NCBI RefSeq assembly: GCF_037975245.1
Contig: NC_092580.1
Span: forward strand, 7,166,501 to 7,230,500
Origin: Apostichopus japonicus
Taxonomy: Eukaryota; Echinodermata; Holothuroidea; Aspidochirotida; Stichopodidae
Direction of reading: 5' to 3'
DNA: 64,000 bases
Position 1 is the first letter of the stretch. Every line of letters begins with the position of its first letter. Shown here piece after piece: positions 11,447 to 28,434 of the stretch. The notes beneath the pieces are model-generated. The model had not been told where the DNA came from, ran no database searches, and saw only the letters and a program-made list of their open reading frames with translations. The translations under genes and the position numbers were made by a program.

Positions 11447-14400
11447 TCATTTCACCTCAGAGCTGTCACTTTCCTCTGCTGTATCTGACATGGAAAGATG
11501 AACAAGGGGAGTGAAAATATTAAAAGTATAATAAAGAGCAATTTGGTGGAATAATGAATGCACCATTGCCATTTATAAGACATTCTCCCCAGCTTATTAT
11601 AAATCAGGCCATTCCAACCCTATTGATACATAAATGGGGCCCATATCAGCCATACTGATATGTAAATGGGGCCACATCAGCCTTATTGATATGTAAATGG
11701 ACCATATCAGTCCTATTGATATGTAAAATGGGGCCATATCAGCCCTATTGATATGTAAATGGTGCCAAAGGCCAAAGCAGCCCTATTGATATGTAAAGTG
11801 GGGCCATATTGATATGTAAATGACCATATCAGTCCTATTGATATGTAAAATGGGGCCATATCAACCCTATTGATATGTAAATGGTGCCAAAGGCCAAAGC
11901 AGCCCTATTGATATTGTAAAGTGGGGCCCTATTGTAAAGTGGGGCCATATTGATATGTAAATGGCCATATCAGCTCTACTGATATGTAACTGGGGCCATA
12001 TCAACCCTATTGATATGTAAATAGGGTCAAAGCAGCCCTATTGGTATGTAAAATGGGGTCATATTGATATGTAAATGGCCATATCAGACCTATTGATACA
12101 TAAAATGGGGCCATATCAGACCTATTGGTACATTAAATTAAAATTTCTAGTAGACAAAAGGCCGTAGAGCTTGAGGAATGCTGTTCTTACTGGTAGATAA
12201 GGGCTACTACTGATAAAGGCTGCATCTAATAACTGGTACGCATAAAGACTGCCACCAGTCTGGTAAACTCTGTATTATGTCAATGTAAAGCCACACAGGT
12301 GCGTAGCCAGGAATTTGCCAAGGGCGGGGCGAAACTGTAGATTCGGCATTGAAAACTATCTAAGCGTAGCGCCACCATGGGTTGGCGCGAAGCGTACAAG
12401 AAAATTTTGGCTTAAAATGCCTCCCAGATCACTGGAAAAGGCACTTCCCAGGCCTTGTAAGTTGCATCTAAGCATTTTCTCTTTTGAAAATACTAGCGAT
12501 ATCATAAAAACATTAAAAAAAAATTATGCTCAAGGGGGGGGCGGCTGCCCCCTTCGCCCCCCCCTTGGCTACGCGCCTGAAGCCACATATCAATTGGGAG
12601 TAATTTATATCACAGATGATCAAAGAACACAGACAGAATTCAATTACGCACCTTTACTTGAAGATTTTTTAGGTTTCAACACAGCTCTCTGCAAGGCCAG
12701 TTTTCTTGATGACTTGCAGACATATTCTAGCGAAGGTCCTGTGATGAACACAGAGAAAAAGAATAATGCTTTACGCAAGTAAATCAATTGCTGGTCATGG
12801 CAGATTTTATAACATTAGAGCTAAGTATAAAACCATGTGTCAAATAGCATGAAAATGATCATAAACATTTCCAGTGTATAACCTAGCTCTCCTACACAGC
12901 AGAGCAAAGAATATAGTTCAATGTGAGATTGGGTCACGTCGACTGATTTCAGAGGGAAACAAACAGTGAAATAGCCTTGTTAAAAATATGATCAGCAGTA
13001 CCGTAGATATACCAACGATATCAAGACAGTGTAAAATAGAACAGCATACAACACACTCGTTTGCTGCCAAATGTCATGGAAATTACAACACAAACCATGG
13101 AGATCATAATATGTTTACCTGTTTTCTCGTTAGAATGTTCTACAAAGAACATTGCTGTTCCGACAGTTTCCTTATATTCCCCTGAAAAGATGTAGTTTCC
13201 AACTTGTAAAATAGGATTGTCTGACATTAAACCCTAGAGAGAGTGAAAGAAAATATTCATAGAATCCTTTTCATAAAACTGAGGCTGCCAAAAGTAAAGG
13301 ACAGGGTGAGCAGACAATGACAATGAATGACAATTTATTTTCAGCAACTCCAGAGGCATTATATAAATGAAATAGGCCAAATTAACACGCTACTTTTAAC
13401 AAATTAACAGCTTGTGGCTTGCATGGTAATGGAGAAAAACAGAAAGGTGCAATACTTTTGTATTACATATTGGAAATCATGGTGGTGAAAATATACCTTA
13501 AACACATACCAAGGGTGGGTAGACCATCAGTGCACCCTCCCCCAATCCCCAAAGAAATCTGAGGCACTAAAAATATTTAAAGACCAATTTAAAAAAAATA
13601 GCATTTCAAATGATGGTTATAGTTATTTATTTAAAAAAAAAATGTTAATAGCACTTTTACTTATCAGTCCATGGATTCGACTGACTTCTGAGATGAGAAC
13701 TCCCCTAGTTCAACTGACATTTCTGGCCACATTTATTATCTACCATCCTTTCATATTGTACCATGGAGAATGTCAAAGTTTTCTTACTAATATTCTGCAG
13801 TTTCCAGTTTTGGAGAAAGTGTCAGCATCAATAATCCCAGTGACCTCTAGCAAAATGTATGTAACCTGTCAAGAAATGTTATCTGAATTTAACTCCATGG
13901 AAGAAAAGATAAACTTACATTTGATCAAAAGACACAGTAGAAGTTAAACCATCTTCACCAAACTAGATCACTTTTCAGGCAATTTTTCTAGAATCTTTCG
14001 TAAAGGTCATCAATATTTATACCACCTAATATGTGCTAGAAATTCTCCCACGCTCAAATTTCAACATACTGCCACTCTAAAAGCAGGTAACCACACATTA
14101 AATCATTTAGTTTAACAATCATTACATGGTAAGAAAGAACTTATGGGATCAGAATCTTCATGAAAGAACTTTGGAAAAATTATTTTGAAATTTGAAAACA
14201 ACTTTTAGCAAGCTACTGTAGAATTGGTGCTATCAATGACCATTTAAGGTTTCATTGGAGAATGTTCAAATACACTGTGTAATCATTGGCAGTCTCATGG
14301 ATAGATAAAGAGGATGGCAGGAACATGAGGGGAACCAACTTAATCTCTCTTGCACTTGTAGTCTAGGCCAGCTTTGCAAATGTTATTGAATAATAATTAT

Positions 14401-14800
14401 CGCGACGAATAATAATTAATATAGACAGACCATTGCAACATCAATCATGAGAGATGCAAATAACATTATGGCACTGTTGGATGCATAATAATCATAACCT
14501 ACACATCTCATAATTAAGATTCAATCTAAGATGTGTAAATGTTGTTTAATTATATTTTGACTACCAGTGTGATGAAAACATTTGAAGAAGCAATGTGTGC
14601 ACTATGCAGTACAAATCTATAATCACAACTATTTCGCGGAACTACACTCAACCAACATTAGGACAAATGCACCTAACACTAAAGTGACAATCTTATGATT
14701 ATGTAACTAAGTTTTACAGATGAACGAGGAAAATCGAATTAACGATTATTGTGAGGAGCATTACTTCTTCTTCTTCGGCGTCTTTAGAGCCAGACGCCAT
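11447..14800 (-). CDS. GTF3C6: GTF3C6-like TFIIIC subunit (tau95/Sfc7-type, TFIIIC35)
   Basis: Minus-strand exons: 14800-14765, 13865-13788, 13233-13119, 12738-12652 and probably 11484-11447, all with consensus splice sites and matching phases. The start gives MASGSKDAEEEE, an acidic leader as in the human protein. Next come ILLEVTGIIDADTFSK and NPILQVGNYIFSGEYKETVG, which align with the human stretches around LVELSGIIDSDFLSK and RPILQVDSCVFAGEY. Exon 4 carries a basic segment (LEYVCKSSRKLALQRAVLKP). The family is a small TFIIIC subunit recruiting Pol III to tRNA genes. The model is only 117 aa against 213 in human. The family's later GGVEWLQIKD-type segment was not found between exons 4 and 5, where repeats dominate, so an exon may be missed, diverged or lost. 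Exon 5 (acidic, ending SDSSEVK) is the least certain. Confidence 0.85.
11588..12140. repeat. minisatellite, units about 30-50 bp
   Basis: Many imperfect copies of a unit built on CCTATTGATATGTAAATGGG and GCCATATCAG. Spacing is variable, with some larger duplicated blocks (CCAAAGGCCAAAGCAGCC recurs). It lies in the intron before the last GTF3C6-like exon, exactly where a further exon of that family might be expected. Confidence 0.9.
12288..12587. mobile_element. hAT-type MITE with perfect 8-bp target duplication
   Basis: The element 12296-12579 (284 bp) starts CAGGTGCGTAGCCAGG and ends GGCTACGCGCCTG, which is an inverted terminal repeat. It is flanked by AAGCCACA at 12288-12295 and 12580-12587. 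An 8-bp duplication with CAG...CTG ends is the hallmark of hAT transposition. It has no transposase. The interior has a G-run and C-run that can pair near the right end. A related copy lies at 27745-28079. It sits in a GTF3C6 intron. Confidence 0.92.
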
Positions 14801-17331
14801 CTTGGAGATGCTTGAAATTGAGTTCAAACGCTATGAAATTTGTTGCAACCTTTTTGCCGTATATTCTAGCAAAGAACAGGTAACCAGTATGCATAACAAA
14901 GTTCGTCTGCTACCCTAACGTTTTCTTACTAAGCCTAGTAGGCTAAGCGTCTAAGACACAGAACTGCCATAAGTGCAGTAGACTAAAGTTAGGTCTGCCA
15001 GTCCTTTACGCGACGAACACCTCTTTCCTCTACAGGCCTGTGTCAAATAAGATAAATTTCTAGTAGTTATCGTATGGTGCTTACTTTCCCGTGCTACATC
15101 AAAGAAAAGGTAAAGGAAGGTAACCTGAAATTGATAAATAAGCAGAAGTTCATAGCCATTGTACGATTGAAGTCTCGCAATTTGGTGGCCTAACGTTCAG
15201 TTAGCAGTATGTGGCAGACCTAGGCTAGCCGTAAGTTACACTAGGATTAGAACTAGAAGGGACTTCGGAAATTGTAAATAGATTCAGTTCCATGGAGCTG
15301 GGCCTATTAGATGCTATGACAGTTCGTGTCGAAATTACGAGGCTGAGATACAAAGGAAATGTCCGAATTTGAATAAAAGGTCAGAATGTCTAATTTAGGT
15401 TCCAGGCCTCTTGACAATATATATCGAAATATCCCTTGTTACTTGTAAGGCCTTAAATCATTTGCAAGATATTTGGTGGATATATTTATCCTTGCCAAAG
15501 GCAAAAGCGCCAATGTGGTGGTGCATATGTATGTGTGTGGCTTCTTTGCTTTCAAACTAAAAAACTAGGCCTCGATGGTTGTTAAAACTTCATGTACTTG
15601 GCATGTAGATGAGCAGACGAACCATGTCCTTTCCTTCGGATGTGGTCAAAGGTGATTTGATGTCACCTGAGGTCAAAGTCTGAAAACCTTGTAAACTTCA
15701 AAAGCAAAGTCAAGATGAACTTCAAACTCAGTATATCCACATGCTTTATAAAATCAATAACAATCTTGTATCAATCAATAAAGACAATCTAATCCCAACA
15801 AAAGTGTTAACACGAGACATAACCATGAAGGCATAACTAATCTTAACTTCCAAGTTCCCTACTCTAGAAAGAATTTATATAAATATTCCTTCTTCCCCCG
15901 CACCTTAAGAGATTGGAATGCTTTGCCATCAGACATTGTGCATGGACCGAGTCTAGACTGTTTCAAAGACAAGCTCACTAACTCTTGCTTTGTTAACTAA
16001 TAACTATACTCATACTTTGTAGCGCGCAGTTGGCGTTTATGTCCTCTAGTAGGATTTTTGCCGTTCTTAACCCATTCAGATTCAGAGTGAGCACACAAAT
16101 GTACAGTACAGTATGGCTGGTATAGTGGTCTGAAAATCTTGTAAATTCTTGAAAACTTGAAAATCAAAGCTTGGATGGACTTCATACTAGACGGATCAAA
16201 CTTAGCACAAGAACCCTTCTAATTTCATTGAGGTCAAAGGTCATCAGAGGACAAAGTCTGAAAAGGATGTTAACTTTTTGTGGATTCTTAATATGCTAAT
16301 CATTTTTTAAAGTGTCAGAATTTTAGGGGAGAACCACATCACAACTCATCAATACTGTATTTATGAGAATGTGATTGTTGGCAGCAAGATACCAGTATCA
16401 GCATCGTATGGTGAATAACAGTTTACTACTGTAAATTAACTTTAAGCTGGAAAAATTGTTAAATGTTAAATGAATTCCTCAAATATTATTAATCTAACAT
16501 CTGCAATTTATTACCTAGACATACATCTACATTTTCAAATGCTTGATGAAGCATGTATCAATTTCTGTAGAAGTTTCTTCAACACTTTTAGTCCTGTTGT
16601 AATGCATATGATATATATGTATAATACTTAAACAATTAGAATGCATTAGAAATTTACATGGTTGACCTCAAATTAATTACAAATGGTCTGCTATGTTATT
16701 GCACAAATTAGGCACATACAACTGTAAAAGTTTAGAATGAATTTGGGGCAATATTTCTCCATTAGTTCTATTGGATACAAATTATAGAGGGGCAGGGGGG
16801 GGGGGGAGATACCTTATACAAGAAAAAGTAAGTGAACAGTAATGATTTAGATCTATTTTTGCAAATTATAGCTTCTGCAGATTTCAAGCTTGTAAAGGAA
16901 AGAAAAACTGAGCGACTTGTTAAAACACTTCAAGCAGAACTTGCAAGCTTCTCTTTTGCTGTGATAAAATCATACAATTTGACCAACTGTGTGAAATGAT
17001 ATGTCATATTAGGTTCTAACCATATACTATAGTATACTGTAAAAGACCATTGGCATGGTGTATTAATGTTGATAACAGTATGCATGAAGGGATTCTAAGG
17101 AGGTGTCATTAAGCAATACTGCAAAAATACCAGCTAAACATTAGTTCTAACTACAGTACAGTACAGATACAGCAGGCATTTAAGTAGAAACACATCTACT
17201 GTATGGTAACTGAAAAGTGTATCCCAAATCAAGCTAATATATTCCATATCTGTGGCTATAATGATCACTATGTCCTTTTCATCTAAGTCAATTTTTTAAC
17301 CTGTTTTTATTTTTTGTATCAAATTCCTCAG
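14801..17331. other. divergent intergenic region between GTF3C6 and tafazzin
   Basis: This holds the presumed shared upstream region of two head-to-head genes. A somewhat GC-richer patch (about 14,780-15,400) next to the GTF3C6 start is the likely promoter side, but no TATA box is obvious. The remainder is repeat DNA (a LINE 3' end at about 15,700-16,010 within a TGAGGTCAAAG-type repeat) and AT-rich spacer. Tafazzin probably has an untranslated first exon here: a good acceptor (AAATTCCTCAG) ends at 17331, upstream of its ATG. I could not place that exon. Confidence 0.5.
15690..16010 (+). mobile_element. 5'-truncated non-LTR retrotransposon (LINE) end
   Basis: A degraded reading runs from an ATG near 15740 (MLYKINNNLVSINKDN), hits a stop, and shifts frame. 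It then gives YKYSFFPRTLRDWNALPSDI followed by VHGPSLDCFKDKL and a stop near 16000. The FFPRTLRDWNALP...SLDCFKDKL motif is the well-known C-terminal tail after the reverse transcriptase of CR1/L2-like LINEs. The frameshift and internal stops show it is dead. Confidence 0.8.
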
Positions 17332-17354
17332 AACTTTATCACTCCAAAAACACA

Positions 17355-20300
17355 ATGCCGCTTGAACCTTGGCAGTGGAAACACACAAACCATCCAGGAA
17401 TTTTACGGAAGTCAGCATCCTGTCTAACCATCCTAGGTGTTGTGACTCTTGGTAAACTATGGGGAAGTAAGAGATATTTTACTTTAATTTTGAATGTAAA
17501 TTTTATTCCAATGATTGATGGTATCGTGATAGATGTTATACACTATTGACTATTACTACACAAATTATCCTGATGAGTTTGTAGTAGCTTTGATGTTTAC
17601 AATGTAAACAATGTGTAACCATTCTGGCACTCTCTAATATCAAAGAACTGTCAGTGTTACAGTATTGTTCAATAAGTTTAGTTTTCGATATTGTATTACT
17701 ATTGACTATTGTAAGAGAATGTGTAAAAGTATTCATGTTACTACTGTAAGATTAAGAAATGTTTGGTGGAAAGCAATATATAATATAGCCAAGTTAGTAT
17801 ATACATGTTACTCACTCACTCACTGTATTGTTTATCAAACTTGTTCTGCTTACTACTAAAGAGAAACTTTTACTACAGAGTTACTTTACTAAACTTTTAC
17901 TAAAACTTTTACTAAAAACTTTAGAGAAACTTTTACTAAAGAGAAACCTTTATTCCCTAGTTTCAGTAGCAAATTTAATTCATATGAATTCAATGCACCA
18001 AGTGTTAGGTGGTATTTGGAGATTTCAAATTGCTGTAAGGGGAAAATAAGTCACTTCAGAAAAACATAAAATCGGAAAGGTTTACTGTAACATGAAATTA
18101 GAAGCTGTTAAAGGACATGTGACACTGAATAACGACAATCTAGACATCTTTATAACGTGTAACAACTATCCATCCCAAGTCAACTTGGATGGATTTCGAC
18201 AGGAAAATCCTTCAGATTCATAATTGGTGATATATAACCGCTCATATCAGGTTCCAATCTTTGATGACATACAGTGTTGCAGCGCATAATATGATATTTG
18301 TTTTGAGAGTAGTGAATGGGACTTAATTAAGCTAATTAGTAAACAGTAAGCCAATTTTGTTGGTCCGAAATGATTCAAATTCTTAGATTATCATCCAAAG
18401 AATCACTAGTATGAATTTGAGATGGATCTATACCGTGTCAAATGTACTTTAAGTTATGAAATATTGTTATACCTCAATGAGCTAAATTTCTTCCATTTTT
18501 AATTTGATCACATTTTGCATTATTCGTAGAACTGGCCAACTCTGTACTTGTGGTCAATACTGAGGATCTACAGAAGAAGATCCTGCACAGGGAGAAAGGC
18601 GTTCCCCTGGTAACCGTTAGCAATCATCTCTCGTGTGTCGATGATCCAGTTTTGTTGGGTTAGTATCAATCTACATCTGCCATGTTGTAGATCTCAGCTT
18701 TTAATTTATGACATTTTTCATTGATCTTGGTTAAATTGTAGTAAATGAAAACTTTGAATACTTGACATGACCAGCAAAGACAAAAGATTGTCTGGAGAAT
18801 GGATAAAATGTGAGGGGGGTATTTCCATCAGTACAAGTAACAATTCATGTTTAATATATGGTACAAACTAAATTGAATATTGCATTCTCTTTATCTTTAA
18901 AGGACTTGAAAGCAAAGCTTGTATTGAGCATTGAAGGAAAATTTGTTTTCGCTAGTCATCTTGTTCATACTGTGGGTAGACTTAGCTCATTTTAGAATTG
19001 TTCATATTCCTGTCAATAGCAGTAGCATGTGAAATAAATAAAGCATTGAATTCCAGCTCTAATGTGTCTTTGATGTCATACAGTAGTAGTCAAGGGTTAT
19101 TTTGATAGTTGCGTTGAAATGTCTGCCTCAAATTTCTGATCATTTTTTCTTCATATTTTTTTCTCATCAGGCAATTTCTCCTTCAAGTCATTTTTGTTCC
19201 CGAGCAGGGTTCGGTGGTTAGTAAATTTGCCATTCCAAAAGTGCAAACTGTTCTGTTCTTAAGAGTTTGAAGCTTATCCCTGTGTGCATGTAACATATCC
19301 AGCTTAATCCCTGTGTGCATGTAACATATCCAGCTTATTCCCTGTGTGCATGTAACATGTCTAGCGTAATCCCTGTGTGCACATAACATATCCAGCTTAT
19401 TCCCTATGTGCATGTAACATTTCCAGCTTATTCCCTGTGTGCATGTAACATATCCAGCTTATACCCTGTGTGCTTGTAACATAACCAGCTTATTCCCTGT
19501 GTGCATGTAACATATCCAGCTTATACCCTGTGTGCTTGTAACATAACCAGCTTATTCCCTGTGTGCATGTAACATATCCAGCTTATACCCTGTGTGCATG
19601 TAACATAACCAGCTTAATCCCTGTGTGCATGTAATATATCCAGCTTATTCCCTGTGTGCATGTAATATATCCAGCCAACTCCCTGTGTTGGCTGGATACA
19701 TATCCAGCTATAACCCTTAAAGGTTAGCTGTACAAATATTCACAATTAACCTAGTTGTGTGTTGGTGCTCCTTACCTAAGTGACAACACCTCCCCCATCC
19801 CACCTCATCCCCTTCCACCCCACACAGCAATGGTTTGGTTTTGGCTCTGTCAGTCATTTTATAGTCTTTTATAGTTTAAAGAAAAATAACCTAATAACAT
19901 ACCTCTGCATTGCATATTACCAATGTTTATTTCCTTAATATCTCCACAGGTTACCTGGAGCTAGTGACATAGCTTTTATGAAGAACAGCCATGTCTGGTT
20001 TTTCACGTTGGGCCAGATTGTTCCCATTGTAAGAGGTAAAGTTGCTTGCAACCTTATGACCATTTCATGGAAAAGCTTTTTTGCCTCCCAATGATAATAG
20101 CAGATATTAGCCACTACGTGTGGATCCATAAAATTATCTGTTTGATTTTTCAGTTGAATTGATGTTTCATTTAGTTGTACATGTGTACCGTTGGTGAAGT
20201 TTTTATTGGTCGTACCGAATGGTAAAGGAATTGAATTGTTTGAAAAGTTTGCTGGGACTTAATGCATCAGCTTTCAAGCCCTCTTTACAATAGAATAAAA

Positions 20301-23281
20301 AAGAAAAGCTACTTACAAAATATTTGAATTTAGAAGAGGACTTGGATGCATGGATCTAACAAACTGGCATTCTGTTTGATTCCCATTTGAACGATAACTT
20401 TGTCAGTATGAAAGGAAACATTTTTCTCCCCAAATGTCAAAAAAATATAAATTAATTGCTATGATACTCTTTGTTTACTTTTTTAGTAGGAAAGCCACTT
20501 TTTTTTACAAAGTGTATTTATTTCAAACAACTTTTCCTTGACTTGGGAAGAAGATGCAGAGATGTATTTTAGCATATTCAATTGTACAGTATGTTCTGTC
20601 CAACATCATTTTTCATGTATATAGTGTCTTGTTGTCAGGCATTGACTGATCAATTTATATGATCATATATAATGCATTCCATTTGCAAAATCACATAAAA
20701 CTGACTACAATTTTTTTATGTCACATTATCATGATTTGATTTGTTGTGTTTCTCTAAAAATGGTTGCTCTTTTGCAAACATTGAAGACAAAGAATTTATT
20801 GGATTGCATAATCATAGTTTGAAAGACATGAATAATAATATCTGTGGTTTGTTTCCAATGTTCACAGAGTATTTTAAGCTACACTTGCTAGTCTGGTAAA
20901 TACAGGATACCTTACTTACTAAGAATTTATTGGATTGCATAATCATAGTTTGAAAGACATGAATGATAATATCTGTGGTTTGTTTCTAATGTTCACAGAG
21001 TATTTTAAGCTACACTTGCTAGTCTGGTGAAAACAGGGACACCCTACTTACTAAGAATTTATTGGATTGCGTAATCATAGTTTGAAAGACATGCCAACTA
21101 ATATCTGTGGTTTGTTTCCAATGTTTCACAGAGTAGTTTTAGCTAGTCTGTCAAATACAGGACACCTTATTCCCAGAATATTCATAACTTTTTTATTTCA
21201 ATCTCACAGGTGATGGTGTATACCAGCCTAGTATGGACTTTATCATTGATAAAGTTAATGATGGTGGCTGGGTGCATTTCTTTCCAGAAGGTAATGTTTT
21301 GCAGGATGCTGTCATTGTGAAGAAAAGAAAAAATCTTAAAGAAAAGGCTAAAATGTTTCTGATATAAGCTGTCAAGTTATATTTAACAGGGATATAAATC
21401 TCTCATATTCTTCTGGAGAAAAATCAGACCATTAAATTATATGAAGAATGTAGATGGAAAACTTTATCTAGCAATTTCATCAAAAGTCTTTATATTTGCC
21501 ATGAATGAAATTTGCATGATGGTTCAGTGATAGCCCAAGATATTTTGGTATATTAATGTCCACTATTACATAAGTACATATTTACCAGTCTTACTTTCTC
21601 CGATTTTAATAATGCCACCATGTTCCTTTCCATTCCTCAGGTAAAGTGAATATGACCAAAGAATTTCTCAGGTTAAAATGGGGTAAGTCATTTGTTGTAA
21701 AGTTGGATTTGTAAAACAAGTGGTCAGCTCACATTGAGGTGTTGGTATTTACTCATGGTACAGAAAATGAACATCAGCAGGAGAAAGGTTTAGACTATGT
21801 ACAGAGAACCTCAGTAAACAGCACAAAGAAATCTTGCAAAGAGAAAAGTGGAAGAGGCTAGTGTAGCATCAGAATTAAAAGTGTCCATAAACCTTTGCTT
21901 TCAGGAAGGTGTTTGTTATGTTAAAATTTAGTGTACTTTTATAGATAACTTTAAAGGGTTTAATTTTCAAAAATGTAATTCAAAGGGCTTATCACATTCC
22001 TGTGTATTCATGTCTAAGTAGGAAGTTTACCTTGAATAGCAGGTTATATCAAATAGCTCCATATTGTTATTGTGTTATTTGAAAGTACCATTGTAACCAT
22101 AGCTTCTTTAATAAAATTAATACACAAACAGTGAATTTTTATAGCCTCTGTAGAAGATAAGATCTGAAGTCTTCGTTGTTTTTTTTTTCACATTTTAAAC
22201 AGGTATCGGCAGGGTGATCGCAGAGAGCAAGATAAACCCACTGGTAGTTCCATACTGGCATATAGGTATGGACCATATACTACCAAACTATCCCCCATAT
22301 ATACCTCGGGTCGGTAAGAAAGTTACCATGCTCATCGGGGACGCTATGGACTTCAAAGAAATGCTGGCTCAAATGAGGAACGAGAAAAGAAGTCCAGTAA
22401 GTTCATCAAATTTCATATCAATACATTTTATATTTATTTTAACTTTCAAAGTTACAAGTATTTTGCTTTTTCAAAAACAAGTTCTCTTTAGCCTTCTTGT
22501 CAATGGTTCTGAAAATATTAAGTTGTCTGAGACAATTTAGCAAACTTTGACCAAAAAATGAACATTTTATGAGAGAATCATGTTTTGTGTATGCAGTCAC
22601 GATCTTAGTTTCTCCTATAAGCATGCATTTGTATTGCATGGTGAGCTTAGAAGTGTGTAGTCCCATGACACTGGTTCTAATGCTTGAGAGAATTTGCATT
22701 GTGTCAAGGGTCTCAGCTAGGGTGTGTTGGACTAGAAAAATGTCAACAAGTTTGAAGATGCAAAGACAATCAAGGTTTGAATTTCTCTGCTGGTGCTGCT
22801 GGTTAGAAGCTACAACACATTGTGTGTTATGTGACTAATGATGTTATTGTGTGTACAATTATTTCTACCATCATATCTTTGATGGGAAAGTGGGTAGGGG
22901 GGGGGTAGAAGTGGTTGTATATTGAGGTTGCAGCCATTTGAAATCTTAATCTGTACAACCTTGCAGGTGATTGAGATCATTGATTCAAATTCTGGTCTTT
23001 CCTCAATTTTCCCTCTTCAGGTAGTAACATTAATTTTCAGGTAATTATTTATAGTAACAAAATTACTCTGTTATTTTCAGTTGTCTCCAAACCTTCACAT
23101 CTCACTTAAAATACTGTTATCAAAGGAAACCAGAATTTCACAGATAAATCAAGAGAAATTCAATTAATTGTTTAATTGTTTTTTTCTCTAGATGGAAATG
23201 AGGAAACAAATCACTGATGCAATACAAGAGGAGCTTGGACGACTAAAAGCAAGAACAGAGGCCTTACATTATGACAGATAA
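17355..23281 (+). CDS. TAFAZZIN: tafazzin, cardiolipin transacylase
   Basis: Exons: 17355-17466, 18530-18658, 19171-19216, 19950-20035, 21210-21290, 21641-21682, 22203-22396, 23192-23281. They total 780 nt and give 259 aa, close to the human form lacking exon 5 (262 aa). Residues about 24-40 form the N-terminal hydrophobic membrane segment. The acyltransferase HX4D motif is intact (NHLSCVDD), followed by [12 protein letters not shown] (the FPEG block), [32 protein letters not shown] and a C-terminal [17 protein letters not shown] helix. All agree with the family. The enzyme moves acyl chains between phospholipids and cardiolipin on inner-membrane-facing leaflets of mitochondria. The start was chosen because it follows an acceptor at 17331 and matches the MPL-type N-terminus. 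Introns hold two tandem-repeat arrays. An AATAAA at 23320 lies 40 nt past the stop, implying a very short 3' UTR. Confidence 0.96.
19270..19695. repeat. 31-bp minisatellite in tafazzin intron 3
   Basis: About 13 copies of a 31-bp unit (CCCTGTGTGCATGTAACATA plus TCCAGCTTAT), directly after the 46-nt exon 3 (19171-19216). Variant units alternate (AACATAACC and AACATATCC), suggesting higher-order duplication. No sign of coding function. Confidence 0.93.
20789..21170. repeat. three tandem copies of a ~131-bp unit in tafazzin intron 4
   Basis: Copies begin near 20791, 20922 and 21052 with AAGAATTTATTGGATTGC and contain AATCATAGTTTGAAAGACAT, GTTCACAGAGTATTTT and CTAGTCTGG(T)AAATACAGG. The first two copies are closest; the third is degraded. 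The array ends about 40 bp before the exon 5 acceptor. Confidence 0.9.
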
Positions 23282-23319
23282 CAACGGCAGAGGCCTTAAG
23301 AAGAATGGACCTAGTGGCA

Positions 23320-23325
23320 AATAAA
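23320..23325 (+). terminator. poly(A) signal of tafazzin
   Basis: AATAAA about 40 nt after the tafazzin stop codon. It is the only canonical hexamer before the convergent ANKRD16 3' end. Confidence 0.6.
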
Positions 23326-23824
23326 AACTTTTAAATTATATCAAAACCTAGCCACATTCTAGATTTGCAAAACATTTTTTATTTTACTACAGGCAATCAG
23401 AGAGATCAGCAAACCATCTTTAGCTGTTGTGGTGGTTTGTTTTGCAATGAGAAATTGTTTTCATCATATTTTTGGCAGAAGGAAAAGAGATATTATCAAA
23501 GATATTCCACCGAAGACCTTTTCGTTACTTTAAGATCAAAAGTTGACTTTGAATTGGTTTCACTGTTAAATTAACATGGCCAAGCTCACATGTCACATTA
23601 CCACTAACACCATTAACAGGCTCACAAGGTAAGACGGGATGATAAATATGGATTTTATTTCTGTAAGCAGATAATTTTCGCCAGACACTTCTTTATGATC
23701 CAACATTTGAAAGATGCCTGGTCATACCATCGATGCTCGTCCAACATGTCAACAAGCTGACTTTCTAGTATGACTTATTAGCCGTATACTCTCAGCTAGA
23801 TCACTAATTTTGTTCCATCCATCT

Positions 23825-28434
<4,610 letters not shown>

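Noticed and set aside
11588-12140. CRISPR-like array
   Set aside because: Repeats are imperfect, adjacent and without unique spacers; it is a eukaryotic minisatellite. The same applies to 19270-19695 and 25850-26095.
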